Source of the DNA: Oscillospiraceae bacterium
GTDB lineage: Bacteria; Bacillota; Clostridia; Oscillospirales; CAG-272
Reading direction: 5' to 3'
Assembly: GCA_015063485.1 (NCBI GenBank)
Contig: SVUA01000001.1
Location: forward strand, 62,001-126,000
DNA length: 64,000 bases
In this document: piece by piece, positions 33,349-42,885 of the stretch
How positions within the stretch are numbered: the first letter of the stretch is position 1
How the letters are laid out: every line of letters starts with the position of its first letter
Translations under genes and position numbers: made by a program
Notes under the pieces: model-generated
The model's input: only the letters and a program-made list of their open reading frames with translations
Told to the model about the DNA's origin: nothing
The model's database searches: none

Positions 33349-35055
33349 ATGAAAATGAAAACGTCAACCGGTAAAAAGCTTCGTTACGGAGGCATTTCCG
33401 CACTTGTTACCGCGGTAATTATTGCCGCTATTATCCTTTTTAACGTTATATTTTCCGCGCTTTCGTATAAATTTACGTGGTATGCGGATCTGACTCCCGA
33501 CCTCCTCTTCACCCTTTCGGAAAACTGTATAGACCTTATCCGTAACGGTGACGATGAATTTGAGGAAAGCTCTTCTCCTATCGAAATGGTAGACAAGATA
33601 AGAGCAGAGAACAAGCAATATAATGCTGATAACGGTCTGTCCGAGGGTATGGAGGGTTATCGCGATGAAAATATTATGATAAACCTCATATTCTGTGATG
33701 ACCCTGACGTATGGCAGGGTGATAAGATGATGAATTACGTCTACAACACAGCTACCGAGATCCAGGCAGAATTTCCCGACTATATTTCTATCAAAAATCC
33801 GAATATAGTTCACAATCCGTCATCTGTTACAAAGTATAAGGTGAACACTATGTCCACTATCGCTCCGACGAGCGTTATTATCGAGTTTGGTACAGAGTAC
33901 AGAATACGCGCTCTTGATAGCTTCTATACCACCAATACCGAAGACGATACAATATGGGCGTATAACGGAGAAAAGGCATTTGCGGCGTCCATTCTTTCTG
34001 TTACAAGGGCAGAATCTCCCCTTGCATGTGTTACGGTAAATCACCGAGAGGGCTTTGCTGATACGGCACTTCTTCAAACGCTTAGCGACGCAGGATATAA
34101 GATAGATGACGTAGACCTTAAAAACGAGGAAATTCCCGAGGATTGCAGACTTCTCGTTATATTTGACCCCAAGGACGATTTTCTTGTTAAAGACGGAACG
34201 TCGGACATTGATGAGATAGCTAAGATAGATAAGTTCCTCGATGAGACCAATTCCATGATGGTATTCGTATCTCCCGAAACTCCCGTGCTTAAAAATCTTG
34301 AGGAGTATCTTGCGGAGTGGGGAATAAAGTTTGACAGACATACCGATACGGCGGGAAATGAGCATTCTTACATGATAAAGGATACTCAGAATTCTCTTAC
34401 TTCAAACGGATTTACTGTCGTTTCCGAGTACGTTACTGATAATCCCTTGACCTCTATCACTAAAACCATGAGAAGCCGGCCTGTTCCTCAAAGCGTTATA
34501 TTCCCGAATGCGATGTCGATATCTTATTCCGATATCTACTCGCCGCAACGCTACATTGACGAAGAGGATCCAAGTGTTGCGTATAATTACGCGTCTTATA
34601 GAGCAGACGGATTTTCACGCTCTATATATAATCTATTTACTACCGGTGCGACCGCCTCGGCTTTTGCAAACGGAAGCGAAGTGGAAAAGGCATCTGAAAA
34701 CAATAAGCTTGCGCTTATGACGATATCGGTGGAGGATAGAACGGTTCAGGAATCGAACTATACTACTATAAACGAGGCATCTTACGTTATCGCGTGCGGT
34801 TCTACCGACTTCGTAAGTAAAGACTTCCTTGAATCAAACGCTTACGGTAATACCGACCTTATGCTCTCTGCTTGCCGTTCTATCGGTCAGGAGCCCGTAC
34901 CCGTAGGACTTGGCTTTAAGCCCTTTGCCGATTTTACCATCGATACAGTAACTACAAAGGAGGCAACGCAATATACCGTAGTGCTTACGGTAGTGCCTGT
35001 TGTTGCATCGATAGTTGCAGGAATCGTTGTTCTCGTTAGGAGAAAGCACAGATGA
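33349..35055 (+). CDS. GldG-like ABC auxiliary membrane protein
   Basis: 568 residues. One membrane helix near the N-terminus (about 12-35) and one at the C-terminus (about 540-562), with a large extracytoplasmic domain between them of the kind found in GldG/ABC-type uncharacterised transport proteins. Typical segments are FTLSENCIDLIR near the start, LLVIFDPKDDF near 265 and the helix-rich KIDKFLDETNSMMVFVSPET. It lies 20 bases after the permease and overlaps the next gene by four bases. Predicted to work with the transporter outside the membrane; mechanism unknown. Confidence 0.82.
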   Translation: MKMKTSTGKKLRYGGISALVTAVIIAAIILFNVIFSALSYKFTWYADLTPDLLFTLSENCIDLIRNGDDEFEESSSPIEMVDKIRAENKQYNADNGLSEGMEGYRDENIMINLIFCDDPDVWQGDKMMNYVYNTATEIQAEFPDYISIKNPNIVHNPSSVTKYKVNTMSTIAPTSVIIEFGTEYRIRALDSFYTTNTEDDTIWAYNGEKAFAASILSVTRAESPLACVTVNHREGFADTALLQTLSDAGYKIDDVDLKNEEIPEDCRLLVIFDPKDDFLVKDGTSDIDEIAKIDKFLDETNSMMVFVSPETPVLKNLEEYLAEWGIKFDRHTDTAGNEHSYMIKDTQNSLTSNGFTVVSEYVTDNPLTSITKTMRSRPVPQSVIFPNAMSISYSDIYSPQRYIDEEDPSVAYNYASYRADGFSRSIYNLFTTGATASAFANGSEVEKASENNKLALMTISVEDRTVQESNYTTINEASYVIACGSTDFVSKDFLESNAYGNTDLMLSACRSIGQEPVPVGLGFKPFADFTIDTVTTKEATQYTVVLTVVPVVASIVAGIVVLVRRKHR

Positions 35056-37322
35056 TGAATGCCGAAGAAAAAAAGCGTATGACAACGATGAAACGGCGCA
35101 AGATAACTGTTATGATCGCGGCTATACTTGTTGCGATCATGTCCGTCGCGCTGGTGTTCGTCTACGATTACGTTCAAACAACGACAGTTATAGACCCTGC
35201 GGATAACGCAGAGTATTACGTCAGATATAAGAATAAAGAGTACGGGCTTTACTATTCTGACAAAAAGACCAAGCTTCCCGTGGATTCGGAGTACGGCTAT
35301 TACGTAACTCGAGCGCAGACTTTGATAGAAGTAGATGCGGAAACGGGAAAATATACAATTCAAGCGGTATTGGAGGACCTTCTTACAGAGGGGAATGAAG
35401 CGGTTGATTACGGCTTCAGACTCTTGCTGTTTCCTCATATTGAAAAGGAAAAGATCCGTTCTCTTGAGGTCCATAATGAGACGGGAACATATACCTTTGC
35501 GCGTGTTAATGAGCAGGGAGAGATAAGTAATAACGGTGATTTTGTCATACTCGGTTCTCCTTTGACGACCTATAGTCAAGAGCTCTTTGCGGAGCTTCAC
35601 GTAAGCGCGGGATATACCTTGTCCTCTCAAAAGATAAAGGATCCCATTAAGGACGAAAACGGACAGTTTACCGAATACGGACTCGTTCCGATAGCAAACA
35701 GAGAGCGTGTTCTCGAGGATGGAACGGTAGAGGTATATGATTATACCCCCGCGTATTATCTTCTTACCGATACGAGCGGAAACAAATATAAGGTCCTTAT
35801 AGGCGACCGTCTCGTTACGGGCGGCGGATATTACGTTCAGTACGTAGATATAAAGGACGGCAAGGAAACTCCAAGAGACGCTGTATACGTTTTGAGCAGT
35901 CAAATAGAAAGTTCGCTTTTAGCGCCTATTGAGGATTATATAACTCCGCTTATAAGCTATCCTATGACGATGAACACGTATTTTGACGTTGAGAACTTTA
36001 CTGTTCTTAAACGTGATGAAAACAGACCTGATGGCGATAAATATGAGGAGACGGTATCCTTTACGTATATCGATATCGCGGACCGTCAGAATACTATCTA
36101 TTCGTCCGAGCCATACATTTTCACTTCAAGCAGCTTGTCACCCGCGGCAAAGCTGGACGGATATCAGGCGTCCTCTGATAATATAAGCGAGGTACTTTCG
36201 GCTATTTATTCGCCGACGTACATCGGTGTACACAAATTTGCTCCAAGTGACGAGGATCTTGCAAAAGTAGGACTTTCGCGCGTGGTCGTTGATAAAAACG
36301 GCGAGCCCGTTCTTGATAAAAACGGTAAAAAGACCTATGAGGTCTGCGCAAAATATATGGTCAGCTTCAATTACGATATCGTTGAAGACGGAAAATTCAT
36401 TGAAACTATTCAGCAGATAATACTTGTAAGCGAGAAAAATGAAAACGGAAACTATTATGTTTTCACTTCTGTATATTCTCCCGCTAAAGAAGAAGGAAAA
36501 AAGGCGGATTATCTTTACGATTATAATATGATCGTTGAGATAGAAGGACATTCGCTCGGCTTTGTTGAATGGGATGCATACGATTGGATACAAAGTAATT
36601 ACGTCAACTTTAATATCGCTTTCGTGGATTCTATCAAGATAGAAAGTCCTGATTATAACGCCGAGTTCAAGCTCGACAACTCTATGTCGGATCAAAGTAC
36701 TCAGACAAATTCCAATCTTTTGCAGATAATGGCGAGTGATTCTAAAGGACACTCGACAACGACGTTTTCACAAAAGATAGTTACCGACGTAAACGGAATT
36801 ACTTGGGTCATAACCGCTACCGAGATCAAAGCGTACGACTCCATGGGAGTTGAAAAAACGATTTCCTCGAGCCGATATGAATACAATAAGCTTGGAACAC
36901 AGGTAAGGGTAGATACGGGCGGTATCAAGGATAGAAACGGTGACGTGGTGTACGTTGAAGCGGATCGTATAAAGGTCGCGCATCCTAATGGAACGACCGA
37001 TGAGATATGCCGCTTTGATTCCTCACTCTTCCGCAAATTCTATCAGACGCTTCTTGCGGCTACGATCATAGATTCGTATCCCACTACTGACGCGGAACGA
37101 GAAGAGATACTTGCGGGCGGTCCTATGTTGACGCTTACCTTAAAGACTACTGAGGGTAAGGAATACGTATACCGTTTCTATGAGATAACTACGCGTAAGT
37201 CGTATATTACGGTCAATGGCAACGGCGGATTCTATGTATCGCCTAACAGAGTTCAAAAATTTATTACCGATGCGCAGAGATTCTTTGCTCTTGAGCTTAT
37301 CGATGCATCTGATAAATTCTAA
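35052..37322 (+). CDS. DUF4340-type membrane-anchored protein of the Gld-like operon
   Basis: 756 residues, start codon overlapping the stop of the preceding gene (ATGA). One N-terminal helix (about 12-35) anchors a large external domain made of repeated beta-rich units. The YKNKEYGLYYSDKKTKLPVD segment and the pattern of tyrosine-rich strands fit DUF4340 proteins, which regularly follow GldG-like genes in Clostridia. It is longer than most. The role is presumably as an accessory to the exporter; nothing in the sequence identifies a substrate. Confidence 0.72.
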   Translation: MMNAEEKKRMTTMKRRKITVMIAAILVAIMSVALVFVYDYVQTTTVIDPADNAEYYVRYKNKEYGLYYSDKKTKLPVDSEYGYYVTRAQTLIEVDAETGKYTIQAVLEDLLTEGNEAVDYGFRLLLFPHIEKEKIRSLEVHNETGTYTFARVNEQGEISNNGDFVILGSPLTTYSQELFAELHVSAGYTLSSQKIKDPIKDENGQFTEYGLVPIANRERVLEDGTVEVYDYTPAYYLLTDTSGNKYKVLIGDRLVTGGGYYVQYVDIKDGKETPRDAVYVLSSQIESSLLAPIEDYITPLISYPMTMNTYFDVENFTVLKRDENRPDGDKYEETVSFTYIDIADRQNTIYSSEPYIFTSSSLSPAAKLDGYQASSDNISEVLSAIYSPTYIGVHKFAPSDEDLAKVGLSRVVVDKNGEPVLDKNGKKTYEVCAKYMVSFNYDIVEDGKFIETIQQIILVSEKNENGNYYVFTSVYSPAKEEGKKADYLYDYNMIVEIEGHSLGFVEWDAYDWIQSNYVNFNIAFVDSIKIESPDYNAEFKLDNSMSDQSTQTNSNLLQIMASDSKGHSTTTFSQKIVTDVNGITWVITATEIKAYDSMGVEKTISSSRYEYNKLGTQVRVDTGGIKDRNGDVVYVEADRIKVAHPNGTTDEICRFDSSLFRKFYQTLLAATIIDSYPTTDAEREEILAGGPMLTLTLKTTEGKEYVYRFYEITTRKSYITVNGNGGFYVSPNRVQKFITDAQRFFALELIDASDKF

Positions 37323-37346
37323 AGAATATATCTTATATAAAAACAA

Positions 37347-37380
37347 CGCCAAAGCTTTTTGAAGCTTTGGCGCTTGTTTT
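37347..37380. terminator. Bidirectional terminator
   Basis: An 11-base stem CGCCAAAGCTT / AAGCTTTGGCG with a TTTG loop and a T-rich tail. It ends the Gld-like operon; the opposite-strand zinc-ribbon gene ends five bases beyond it. Confidence 0.75.
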
Positions 37381-37384
37381 TATA

Positions 37385-38029
37385 TTATTCCAATTCAAGC
37401 CTATCGGCATTTAAAAATTCATGAGCGCTGATGAGAGAATTTGCGGGAATAAGCTTGGTCGCTCCGCAACGTCTGCAAGTGACCCTTACGCCGTCTTCAA
37501 GTATCTCGGCATCATATTCGCTGTCCTTGCTGTCACAAGGGGCGCAACGGCAGCTTATTTTGCCTTCCTCGTCAAGCTCTCGTATAACGTAAGTTATTAT
37601 ATCAAGAACCTGCGGGTCGGTAAGAAAGTTGTCTGTGTGAAGAGATTCAAAGCTATCGATCCCGTTTTTCTCAAGCATATCAAGGAGCTCAAGCTCCGAG
37701 CGTGAAAGCTCGGCTTTTACGTGATCCTCGCTTCCCATTACGGCGATATTTATATCGGAATAAGGGCAGGGAAGAAGGAAAAGCTCTTTTGAAAATACGA
37801 CGGACGAGCTCACCGTAAAGGAATGGGGGTTGGGGCAGAGCAGACACGGAACTGTAAATCTTATTTTTCCGTCAGAGGTGCGGACCATAGACATTTCGCT
37901 ATGACCGCAGGAGCATTTCAGCTTCATCATCTCTGCGGATAGGCTGAAAACACCTACAACGCTCATAACTCCTGCGCCGCAATGAGGACAACGGTAAGCT
38001 ACCGTCGTTTGTTTTGTATCAAGTACCAT
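37385..38029 (-). CDS. Zinc-ribbon protein of unknown function
   Basis: 214 residues, no signal or membrane segment. It has CPHCGAG (about 15), CSCGHSE (about 40), CLLCPNPH (about 58) and near the C-terminus CAPC and CRRCGATKLI, forming probably two or three zinc ribbons around a helical middle (SRSELELLDMLEKNGID). I do not recognise it beyond this. It is converging with the Gld-like operon and lies 70 bases downstream of the foldase gene, with a terminator between. Nucleic-acid binding is possible but not shown. Confidence 0.75.
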   Translation of the reverse strand: MVLDTKQTTVAYRCPHCGAGVMSVVGVFSLSAEMMKLKCSCGHSEMSMVRTSDGKIRFTVPCLLCPNPHSFTVSSSVVFSKELFLLPCPYSDINIAVMGSEDHVKAELSRSELELLDMLEKNGIDSFESLHTDNFLTDPQVLDIITYVIRELDEEGKISCRCAPCDSKDSEYDAEILEDGVRVTCRRCGATKLIPANSLISAHEFLNADRLELE

Positions 38030-38060
38030 GATTTGATCCTTATTTATAAATAATTTAATT

Positions 38061-38087
38061 AACGCCGCGGAAACTATCCGCGGCGTT
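38061..38087 (-). terminator. Terminator of the foldase gene
   Basis: An 11-base stem AACGCCGCGGA / TCCGCGGCGTT with AACTA loop, 13 bases beyond the stop codon; the tail on the minus strand is AATTAAATTA, so termination may be partial. Confidence 0.6.
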
Positions 38088-38099
38088 TTGAAAAGCTTA

Positions 38100-39968
38100 T
38101 CAGTTGGCTGCCTTTGCGCAGACTTTATCGTTTACTTTTATAGAGGGAGAATATGTTGTTTCCATCTCTGCGGTAAATGCCGCGAAATCTTCCTCAAGAA
38201 GAGTGGTCTTAACGTTTACGCGCCAAGCCTCATCACCTTCGGATACATAGAGGAATACACCGTACGAGCCGTCGCTGAGAGAAATAGGCGTTTTTGTGTA
38301 CGAGCCCAAAACGGTAGCATCGTCATAGAGCCAGGTATCGAAGCTTGCGACTCCGAGATCACCCTTTAAGTAGTCCTCGTAATCACTGTAAGAGGGTGAG
38401 CTGAGCTCTCCTGCTATGCGATTGAATATATCTTTGTTTACGGAAGCTTCTGCGTTCAAGGTGTCAATAGCGGCTCTTGCTTCTTCTGCGCTTGAGAAGA
38501 GCATGTAGGATACGTTACGAGCCTTAACGTTGTTGACGTACTGAGTCTTGCGGAGGAGATAAACGCTCGCGTAGAAGAACTTGTCGTTTGCGGTGATCTC
38601 TTTTCCTTCTTCAGAGCCGTCGCCTGTGTATATGGTATCTGTCTCTCCCGCGTTTCTGGAGTCATCAAATGCCCAGGTCGAGAACTCGTCGTTTTCAACG
38701 AAGGCTGCGCCGTCCTTAATGTAAGTAGACTGGCCCGAAAGGAGAGTGTCGAATATAGCGCCTTTTACCGTGTCGAATATCTCAGCCCAAGCCTCAGTTA
38801 CCTCTACGCCGTAAACTGTGTACTTATCGTCTGTCTTAACGGCTGCCTTGTCGGTCTCCTTTTTGTCTTCCATAATTTCTTTGACGAGAGCCTCAGCCAT
38901 TGCGTTTTTAATGGTTTCGATCTGAGCGTCCTCAGGCTTACCTTCGGTCACGGATTTACTTGCGGTCTCAAGCTCACCCTCAAACTCGTCCTTTGCAACG
39001 TAGTCAAGGTAATACTTCTCGAATTCGTTGGGATCGGTCTTTGATCCGAGCTCTCTTGCTTTTTGCTTTGCGTCCTGTATTGCGGTCTTATATGCGTTGA
39101 GTATGTCGTCTGCGGTCGCATCTGCATTAGCATTTTTAACTTCCGATTCAATGTCGGAGTAATTTATACGAAAGGTGTAGTAGGTATAATCGATAACGTC
39201 AAAAAGCTTCTTGTTTTCATTGTACTTGGTTTCGATCCTTTCGGACGTGATCTTACCGTCGAGCTCCTCTGCGATAGCTGTCATAGCTTTGGAAGAGAGC
39301 GAAGATATCTCCATAGCGGAGCGAACGTCCTTTTCGGATATACCCTTACCGAAGGTGAGAGAGAGGTAAGCGTTAGTAGTATATCCCGCGGTTTCTGCGG
39401 TCATACGGATAGATTCGATAGAAGAGTCGATGATCTGCTTATCGCTATCATCAAGAGAGATGTTGCGCTTGTCAGCCTCTTCGCAGTAGTAGAGCATATT
39501 TCTTACTTCCGACTGAGTCTGATCCATAAAGTAATCGTACCAGGTCTTTCCCTCATACTCTGCGCCGACTATCGCGGTATCGATAGCGTTTGCATTTGCG
39601 GAGGTATCGCCTATCGTTTGATCCTTGAGAGATTTCGAGGTATCAAGGCTTAAGTAACTCATGTAGCTTTCATAGTTGGTAGCGAAATTCTGATAAGTGG
39701 TCTGGAAATAATACTTCATCATGTTTCCGCTGATCTTGTAGTTGTCGGATGCCATAGCGGTGCGAACACGCATTACAAGTCCGCTTGAAGAAAGCGCAAT
39801 AACTGCGACAGACAGGAGAATAGCGACGGTAACAACTATTGAAATAAGGTTTATTGCCCAGTTAGGCATACCTTTCTTTTTTGGTTTGCTGTAATCGTTG
39901 AGAGACATCGCTTTTTCGTTTTGCTTTTTTTGTTTGATTCTGTTTGATTTTCCCATGAGGGTATCCAC
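38100..39968 (-). CDS. Membrane-anchored SurA/PpiC-like peptidyl-prolyl isomerase
   Basis: 622 residues. A charged cytoplasmic start (KSNRIKQKKQNEK) is followed by one membrane helix at about 36-60 (INLISIVVTVAILLSVAVIA) and a long external part. The early SurA_N-like helical region (ISLDDSDKQIIDSSIESIR, near 170) is followed by a parvulin-like stretch (NVKARNVSYMLFSSAEEARAAI, near 480, given in part) and a second domain with SYGVFLYVSEGDEAW. A helper for folding exported proteins is the likely role. The catalytic residues of PpiC domains are not clearly all present, so a pure chaperone role is possible. Confidence 0.75.
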   Translation of the reverse strand: MDTLMGKSNRIKQKKQNEKAMSLNDYSKPKKKGMPNWAINLISIVVTVAILLSVAVIALSSSGLVMRVRTAMASDNYKISGNMMKYYFQTTYQNFATNYESYMSYLSLDTSKSLKDQTIGDTSANANAIDTAIVGAEYEGKTWYDYFMDQTQSEVRNMLYYCEEADKRNISLDDSDKQIIDSSIESIRMTAETAGYTTNAYLSLTFGKGISEKDVRSAMEISSLSSKAMTAIAEELDGKITSERIETKYNENKKLFDVIDYTYYTFRINYSDIESEVKNANADATADDILNAYKTAIQDAKQKARELGSKTDPNEFEKYYLDYVAKDEFEGELETASKSVTEGKPEDAQIETIKNAMAEALVKEIMEDKKETDKAAVKTDDKYTVYGVEVTEAWAEIFDTVKGAIFDTLLSGQSTYIKDGAAFVENDEFSTWAFDDSRNAGETDTIYTGDGSEEGKEITANDKFFYASVYLLRKTQYVNNVKARNVSYMLFSSAEEARAAIDTLNAEASVNKDIFNRIAGELSSPSYSDYEDYLKGDLGVASFDTWLYDDATVLGSYTKTPISLSDGSYGVFLYVSEGDEAWRVNVKTTLLEEDFAAFTAEMETTYSPSIKVNDKVCAKAAN

Positions 39969-40107
39969 CTTTATTTTTTTATTTGACTTCGGCTCTGACC
40001 GAAAAAAGATAACTATACTATTATACAGTTATACCGTGATAAAAAATTAAACTATATATGAACATTTTTTGAATTTAAACGATATTTGGTGTAATTAACA
40101 AAAAATT

Positions 40108-41784
40108 TTAGATATTCATAATAACGGGAAGCACCATAGGCTTACGTTTTGTTTTTGCGTAGAGATATTTTGAAAGGTCGTCGCGTACGCGAGTCTTTAG
40201 CTCCATGCGGTCGACGTGCTCTCCTCGCATAAGACAATCATTTATGGCATCGGCTGCTATCTGACGGGTCTCTTCCATAAGCTCCTCGGATTCTCGAACG
40301 TAAACGAAGCCTCTTGATACTATATCCGGACCTGAAAGAAGCAAACGCGCATCGGTATCCACTGATGCTACGACGACGATAAGACCGTCCTGGGACAGAT
40401 GGCGTCTGTCACGAAGAACTATATTTCCGACGTCGCCCACGCCGTATCCGTCAACGAGTATCTTGCCCGCGGGAACAGTTCCCGCAAAGCGAGCGCCTTT
40501 GCTATCTATCTCAAGTATCTTTCCTACGTCTGAAATAAAGACGTTTTTAGCTTCAATGCCCATATCTATCGCAAGCTCGCGGTTAGCTGCGAGATGGCGG
40601 TATTCTCCGTGGATAGGCATATAATATTTCGGCTTGGTAAGCGCTTGCATGAGCTTTATCTCTTCTTGACACGCGTGACCCGAAACGTGAACCTCGACTA
40701 CTGCATCATGAAGAACGCTGACTCCGTTTTTGGAAAGCTCGTTTATGACTCGGCTTACCAGCTTTTCGTTGCCGGGAATTGCACTTGCCGAGAGTATAAC
40801 GAGGTCGTTGTGACCGAGCGATACTTGAGCGTGGTCGGAGAATGCCATGCGGTAGAGAGCCGACATTGGTTCTCCTTGAGTTCCCGTGGTGATAAGTGTT
40901 ATTTGTTCGGGCTTATAGCGTTTTATCTCATTTATATCGATAAGAAGACCCTCGGGAACGGTCATGTATCCAAGCTCGACGGCAGCGCCTACGATATTGA
41001 GCATACTTCTTCCCGTGATAGCGACCTTTCTGCCATGTCTTGCGCTGATATCGATTATCTGTTGTACTCGATGTACGTTTGACGAGAACGTAGCTATAAC
41101 TATTCGTTTTTCGGGATTAGCGGTAAAGATATATTCAAGAGATCTTCCGACGTTCTTTTCGGACGGAGTGTATCCCGCGCGCTCGGCGTTTGTCGATTCA
41201 CACATCAAAAGCAAAACGCCCTTTTTACCAAGCTCTCCAAGACGGGTAATATCCATCATGTCACCGTCTATGGGAGAAACGTCGAGCTTGAAGTCGCCCG
41301 TGTGTATAACTATTCCAAGAGGAGTTGCGATGGCAAGAGAACAAGCATCTGCTATCGAATGGTTTGCGTGTATAAATTCGACGGAGAGCTCTCCAAGGCG
41401 AACCGTTTGTCCCGCTTCCACGCAAATGAGCTCGGGAGTGAAGGGAAGCTCATGCTCTTCGAGCTTATTCTTTATGATACCAAGCGTTAGCTTCGTGCCG
41501 TATATTTTTGGGTTTATCTGGCGCAAAACGTAAGGGATAGCGCCTATATGGTCCTCGTGACCGTGTGTCAGTACGATTCCGCGGATCTTATCTTTGTTGG
41601 CTTCAAGATAAGAAATATCGGGAATAACGAGGTCTACTCCGGGCATATCCTCGTCGGGAAAGCCAAGACCGCAGTCGATAATGATGATATCCTCTCCGTA
41701 TTCAAGGACCGTCATATTTTTTCCGATCTCATTAAGTCCTCCGAGAGGGATTATATTAAGCTTACCTTTTTCTTTTTTGGGCAT
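40108..41784 (-). CDS. rnj: Ribonuclease J
   Basis: 558 residues, the normal length. A 5'-3' exonuclease and endonuclease that matures and degrades RNA in Gram-positive bacteria. Metallo-beta-lactamase motif LTHGHEDHIGAIPYVL near residue 73, VHTGDFKLD near 160, the beta-CASP domain (ATFSSNVHRVQQI near 235), and the C-terminal VSGHACQEEIKLM and MPIHGEYRHL near 370-395. Starts after AGGAG. It is preceded by a leader of about 180 bases from a very strong promoter. Confidence 0.95.
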   Translation of the reverse strand: MPKKEKGKLNIIPLGGLNEIGKNMTVLEYGEDIIIIDCGLGFPDEDMPGVDLVIPDISYLEANKDKIRGIVLTHGHEDHIGAIPYVLRQINPKIYGTKLTLGIIKNKLEEHELPFTPELICVEAGQTVRLGELSVEFIHANHSIADACSLAIATPLGIVIHTGDFKLDVSPIDGDMMDITRLGELGKKGVLLLMCESTNAERAGYTPSEKNVGRSLEYIFTANPEKRIVIATFSSNVHRVQQIIDISARHGRKVAITGRSMLNIVGAAVELGYMTVPEGLLIDINEIKRYKPEQITLITTGTQGEPMSALYRMAFSDHAQVSLGHNDLVILSASAIPGNEKLVSRVINELSKNGVSVLHDAVVEVHVSGHACQEEIKLMQALTKPKYYMPIHGEYRHLAANRELAIDMGIEAKNVFISDVGKILEIDSKGARFAGTVPAGKILVDGYGVGDVGNIVLRDRRHLSQDGLIVVVASVDTDARLLLSGPDIVSRGFVYVRESEELMEETRQIAADAINDCLMRGEHVDRMELKTRVRDDLSKYLYAKTKRKPMVLPVIMNI

Positions 41785-41966
41785 ATATTCTCCTATTCTT
41801 CTGTGAATTTATGTAAAACGATGTAATAATGAAAAGGCAAAAAAGCCTTATTGAGTCTTTGGACGACAAAAATGAAGTCCTGCAAAATAAGCGCGCAGAA
41901 ACCGACCTTTTAAAAACGTGATACCGCTCCTCACATTTTCAGAGAAGGTCCTATGAATTTAACCTT
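41785..41966 (-). ncRNA. Structured leader or small RNA upstream of RNase J
   Basis: The DNA between the promoter at 41973-42001 and the rnj start is transcribed as about 180 bases with several possible pairings: GACCTT with AAGGTC, GTGA with TCAC around GGAGCGGTA, GGAC with GTCC, and AAGGC with GCCTT just before a U-rich run (near 41832-41852). That last hairpin could end a free RNA of about 130 bases (6S-like in size) or act as an attenuator. I could not assign it to a known RNA family. Confidence 0.35.
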
Positions 41967-41972
41967 ACTATA

Positions 41973-42001
41973 ATTATAGCATACAAAGAGCATCGTGTCA
42001 A
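41973..42001 (-). promoter_or_regulatory. Very strong promoter upstream of RNase J
   Basis: TTGACA (41996-42001), exactly 17 bases, TATAAT (41973-41978), with an extended -10 (TGCTATAAT). One of the best promoters in the window, more like those of stable RNAs than of an mRNA. Confidence 0.8.
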
Positions 42002-42076
42002 GCGTTTATTTTGTCGATGCTCTCTTTAGGATAAACTAAGAGGAGCTATCGCGCTCACAGTCCGTTTATGCTGCTT

Positions 42077-42358
42077 TTAGCCAACTATGATCCAGAGCAT
42101 TCCTATCATCGCCGCGCCGCAAAAAATTCCTATTATTAATGAAAGCGTTACGGCGGCAAAGTTTTTCGCGCTTTTTTTCTGCTTTTGGCTTTTTCTTGAA
42201 CGATCGCTTTCTGCGATTATTCTTTGCGCTTCTATCAGCATAGCATCGTCAGCCGTCGTCTGCGGTAAGTCGTTGCGGAGAACGAAAAAAGCACTTTCGA
42301 AATAAGAGCATTGTTGAGTTTGTATAACGATTATTCGCTTTTGAATTCCTTTTGGCAC
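42077..42358 (-). CDS. Small membrane protein of unknown function
   Basis: 93 residues from a GTG at 42358, which follows AAGGAGG by seven bases; the open frame continues upstream to 42445 but without a ribosome site. The N-terminal part is mixed (PKGIQKRIIVIQTQQCSYFE), the middle is basic (SRKSQKQKKSAKN) and a single hydrophobic helix ends the protein (VTLSLIIGIFCGAAMIGML). A tail-anchored arrangement is likely. No family recognised. It lies upstream of the rnj promoter on the same strand. Confidence 0.6.
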   Translation of the reverse strand: MPKGIQKRIIVIQTQQCSYFESAFFVLRNDLPQTTADDAMLIEAQRIIAESDRSRKSQKQKKSAKNFAAVTLSLIIGIFCGAAMIGMLWIIVG

Positions 42359-42481
42359 GGGGGATCCTCCTTGGATCAATGTACTTAAGATTATTATATC
42401 CCTATTTTTGCCGTTAAACCACTCAAACTGGTGACGAAATACCAAAAAATGTAAACAATTAATGAATTATCAAAAATGCTA

Positions 42482-42510
42482 TTGACATTTTTTTACAGTT
42501 GATGTATAAT
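42482..42510 (+). promoter_or_regulatory. Promoter of the AbrB-like regulator
   Basis: TTGACA (42482-42487), 17 bases, TATAAT (42505-42510): perfect consensus, 75 bases before the start codon. Confidence 0.78.
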
Positions 42511-42584
42511 AAAAATGTCGAAAAATTACGAACGATGCAGAAAAAACAATAAAATCAAAAAATATACGAACAAGGAGGAGAATC

Positions 42585-42830
42585 ATGAAATCGACAGGTG
42601 TTGTAAGAAAGGTTGACGAGCTTGGAAGAATAGTTCTTCCCATCGAGATCCGAAAGGTTCTTGATATTAACCAGAAGGACGCTATTGAAATATTTACCGA
42701 TGATGATAAAATAATTCTTCAAAAGTATCAGCCTGCGTGCATATTCTGCAATAACGTAGAAAATATCGTTTATTTCAACGGAAAGCGTATTTGCGCGGAT
42801 TGTGTAGCTAAAATGAAGGAACAGCTTTGA
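42585..42830 (+). CDS. AbrB/SpoVT-family regulator with a cysteine-rich tail
   Basis: 81 residues, AAGGAGG before the ATG. Residues 1-50 are the swapped-hairpin DNA-binding domain of AbrB transition-state regulators (GVVRKVDELGRIVLPIEIRK, DAIEIFTDDDKIILQKY). The tail has CIFC (about 53) and CADC (about 74), two CxxC pairs that could bind one zinc. AbrB itself is about 95 residues; the cysteine tail is a known clostridial variant. It probably controls growth-phase-dependent genes. Monocistronic, with its own strong promoter and terminator. Confidence 0.88.
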   Translation: MKSTGVVRKVDELGRIVLPIEIRKVLDINQKDAIEIFTDDDKIILQKYQPACIFCNNVENIVYFNGKRICADCVAKMKEQL

Positions 42831-42840
42831 TCTAAATACA

Positions 42841-42879
42841 AAAAGGGCCGTGTCAACAAAAATGACGCGGTCCTTTTTG
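42841..42879 (+). terminator. Terminator of the AbrB-like gene
   Basis: A 15-base stem with two G-T pairs (AAAAGGGCCGTGTCA / TGACGCGGTCCTTTT) followed by T-rich sequence. It can also end the converging liv operon, whose last stop codon is seven bases away. Confidence 0.72.
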
Positions 42880-42885
42880 CGTGTT

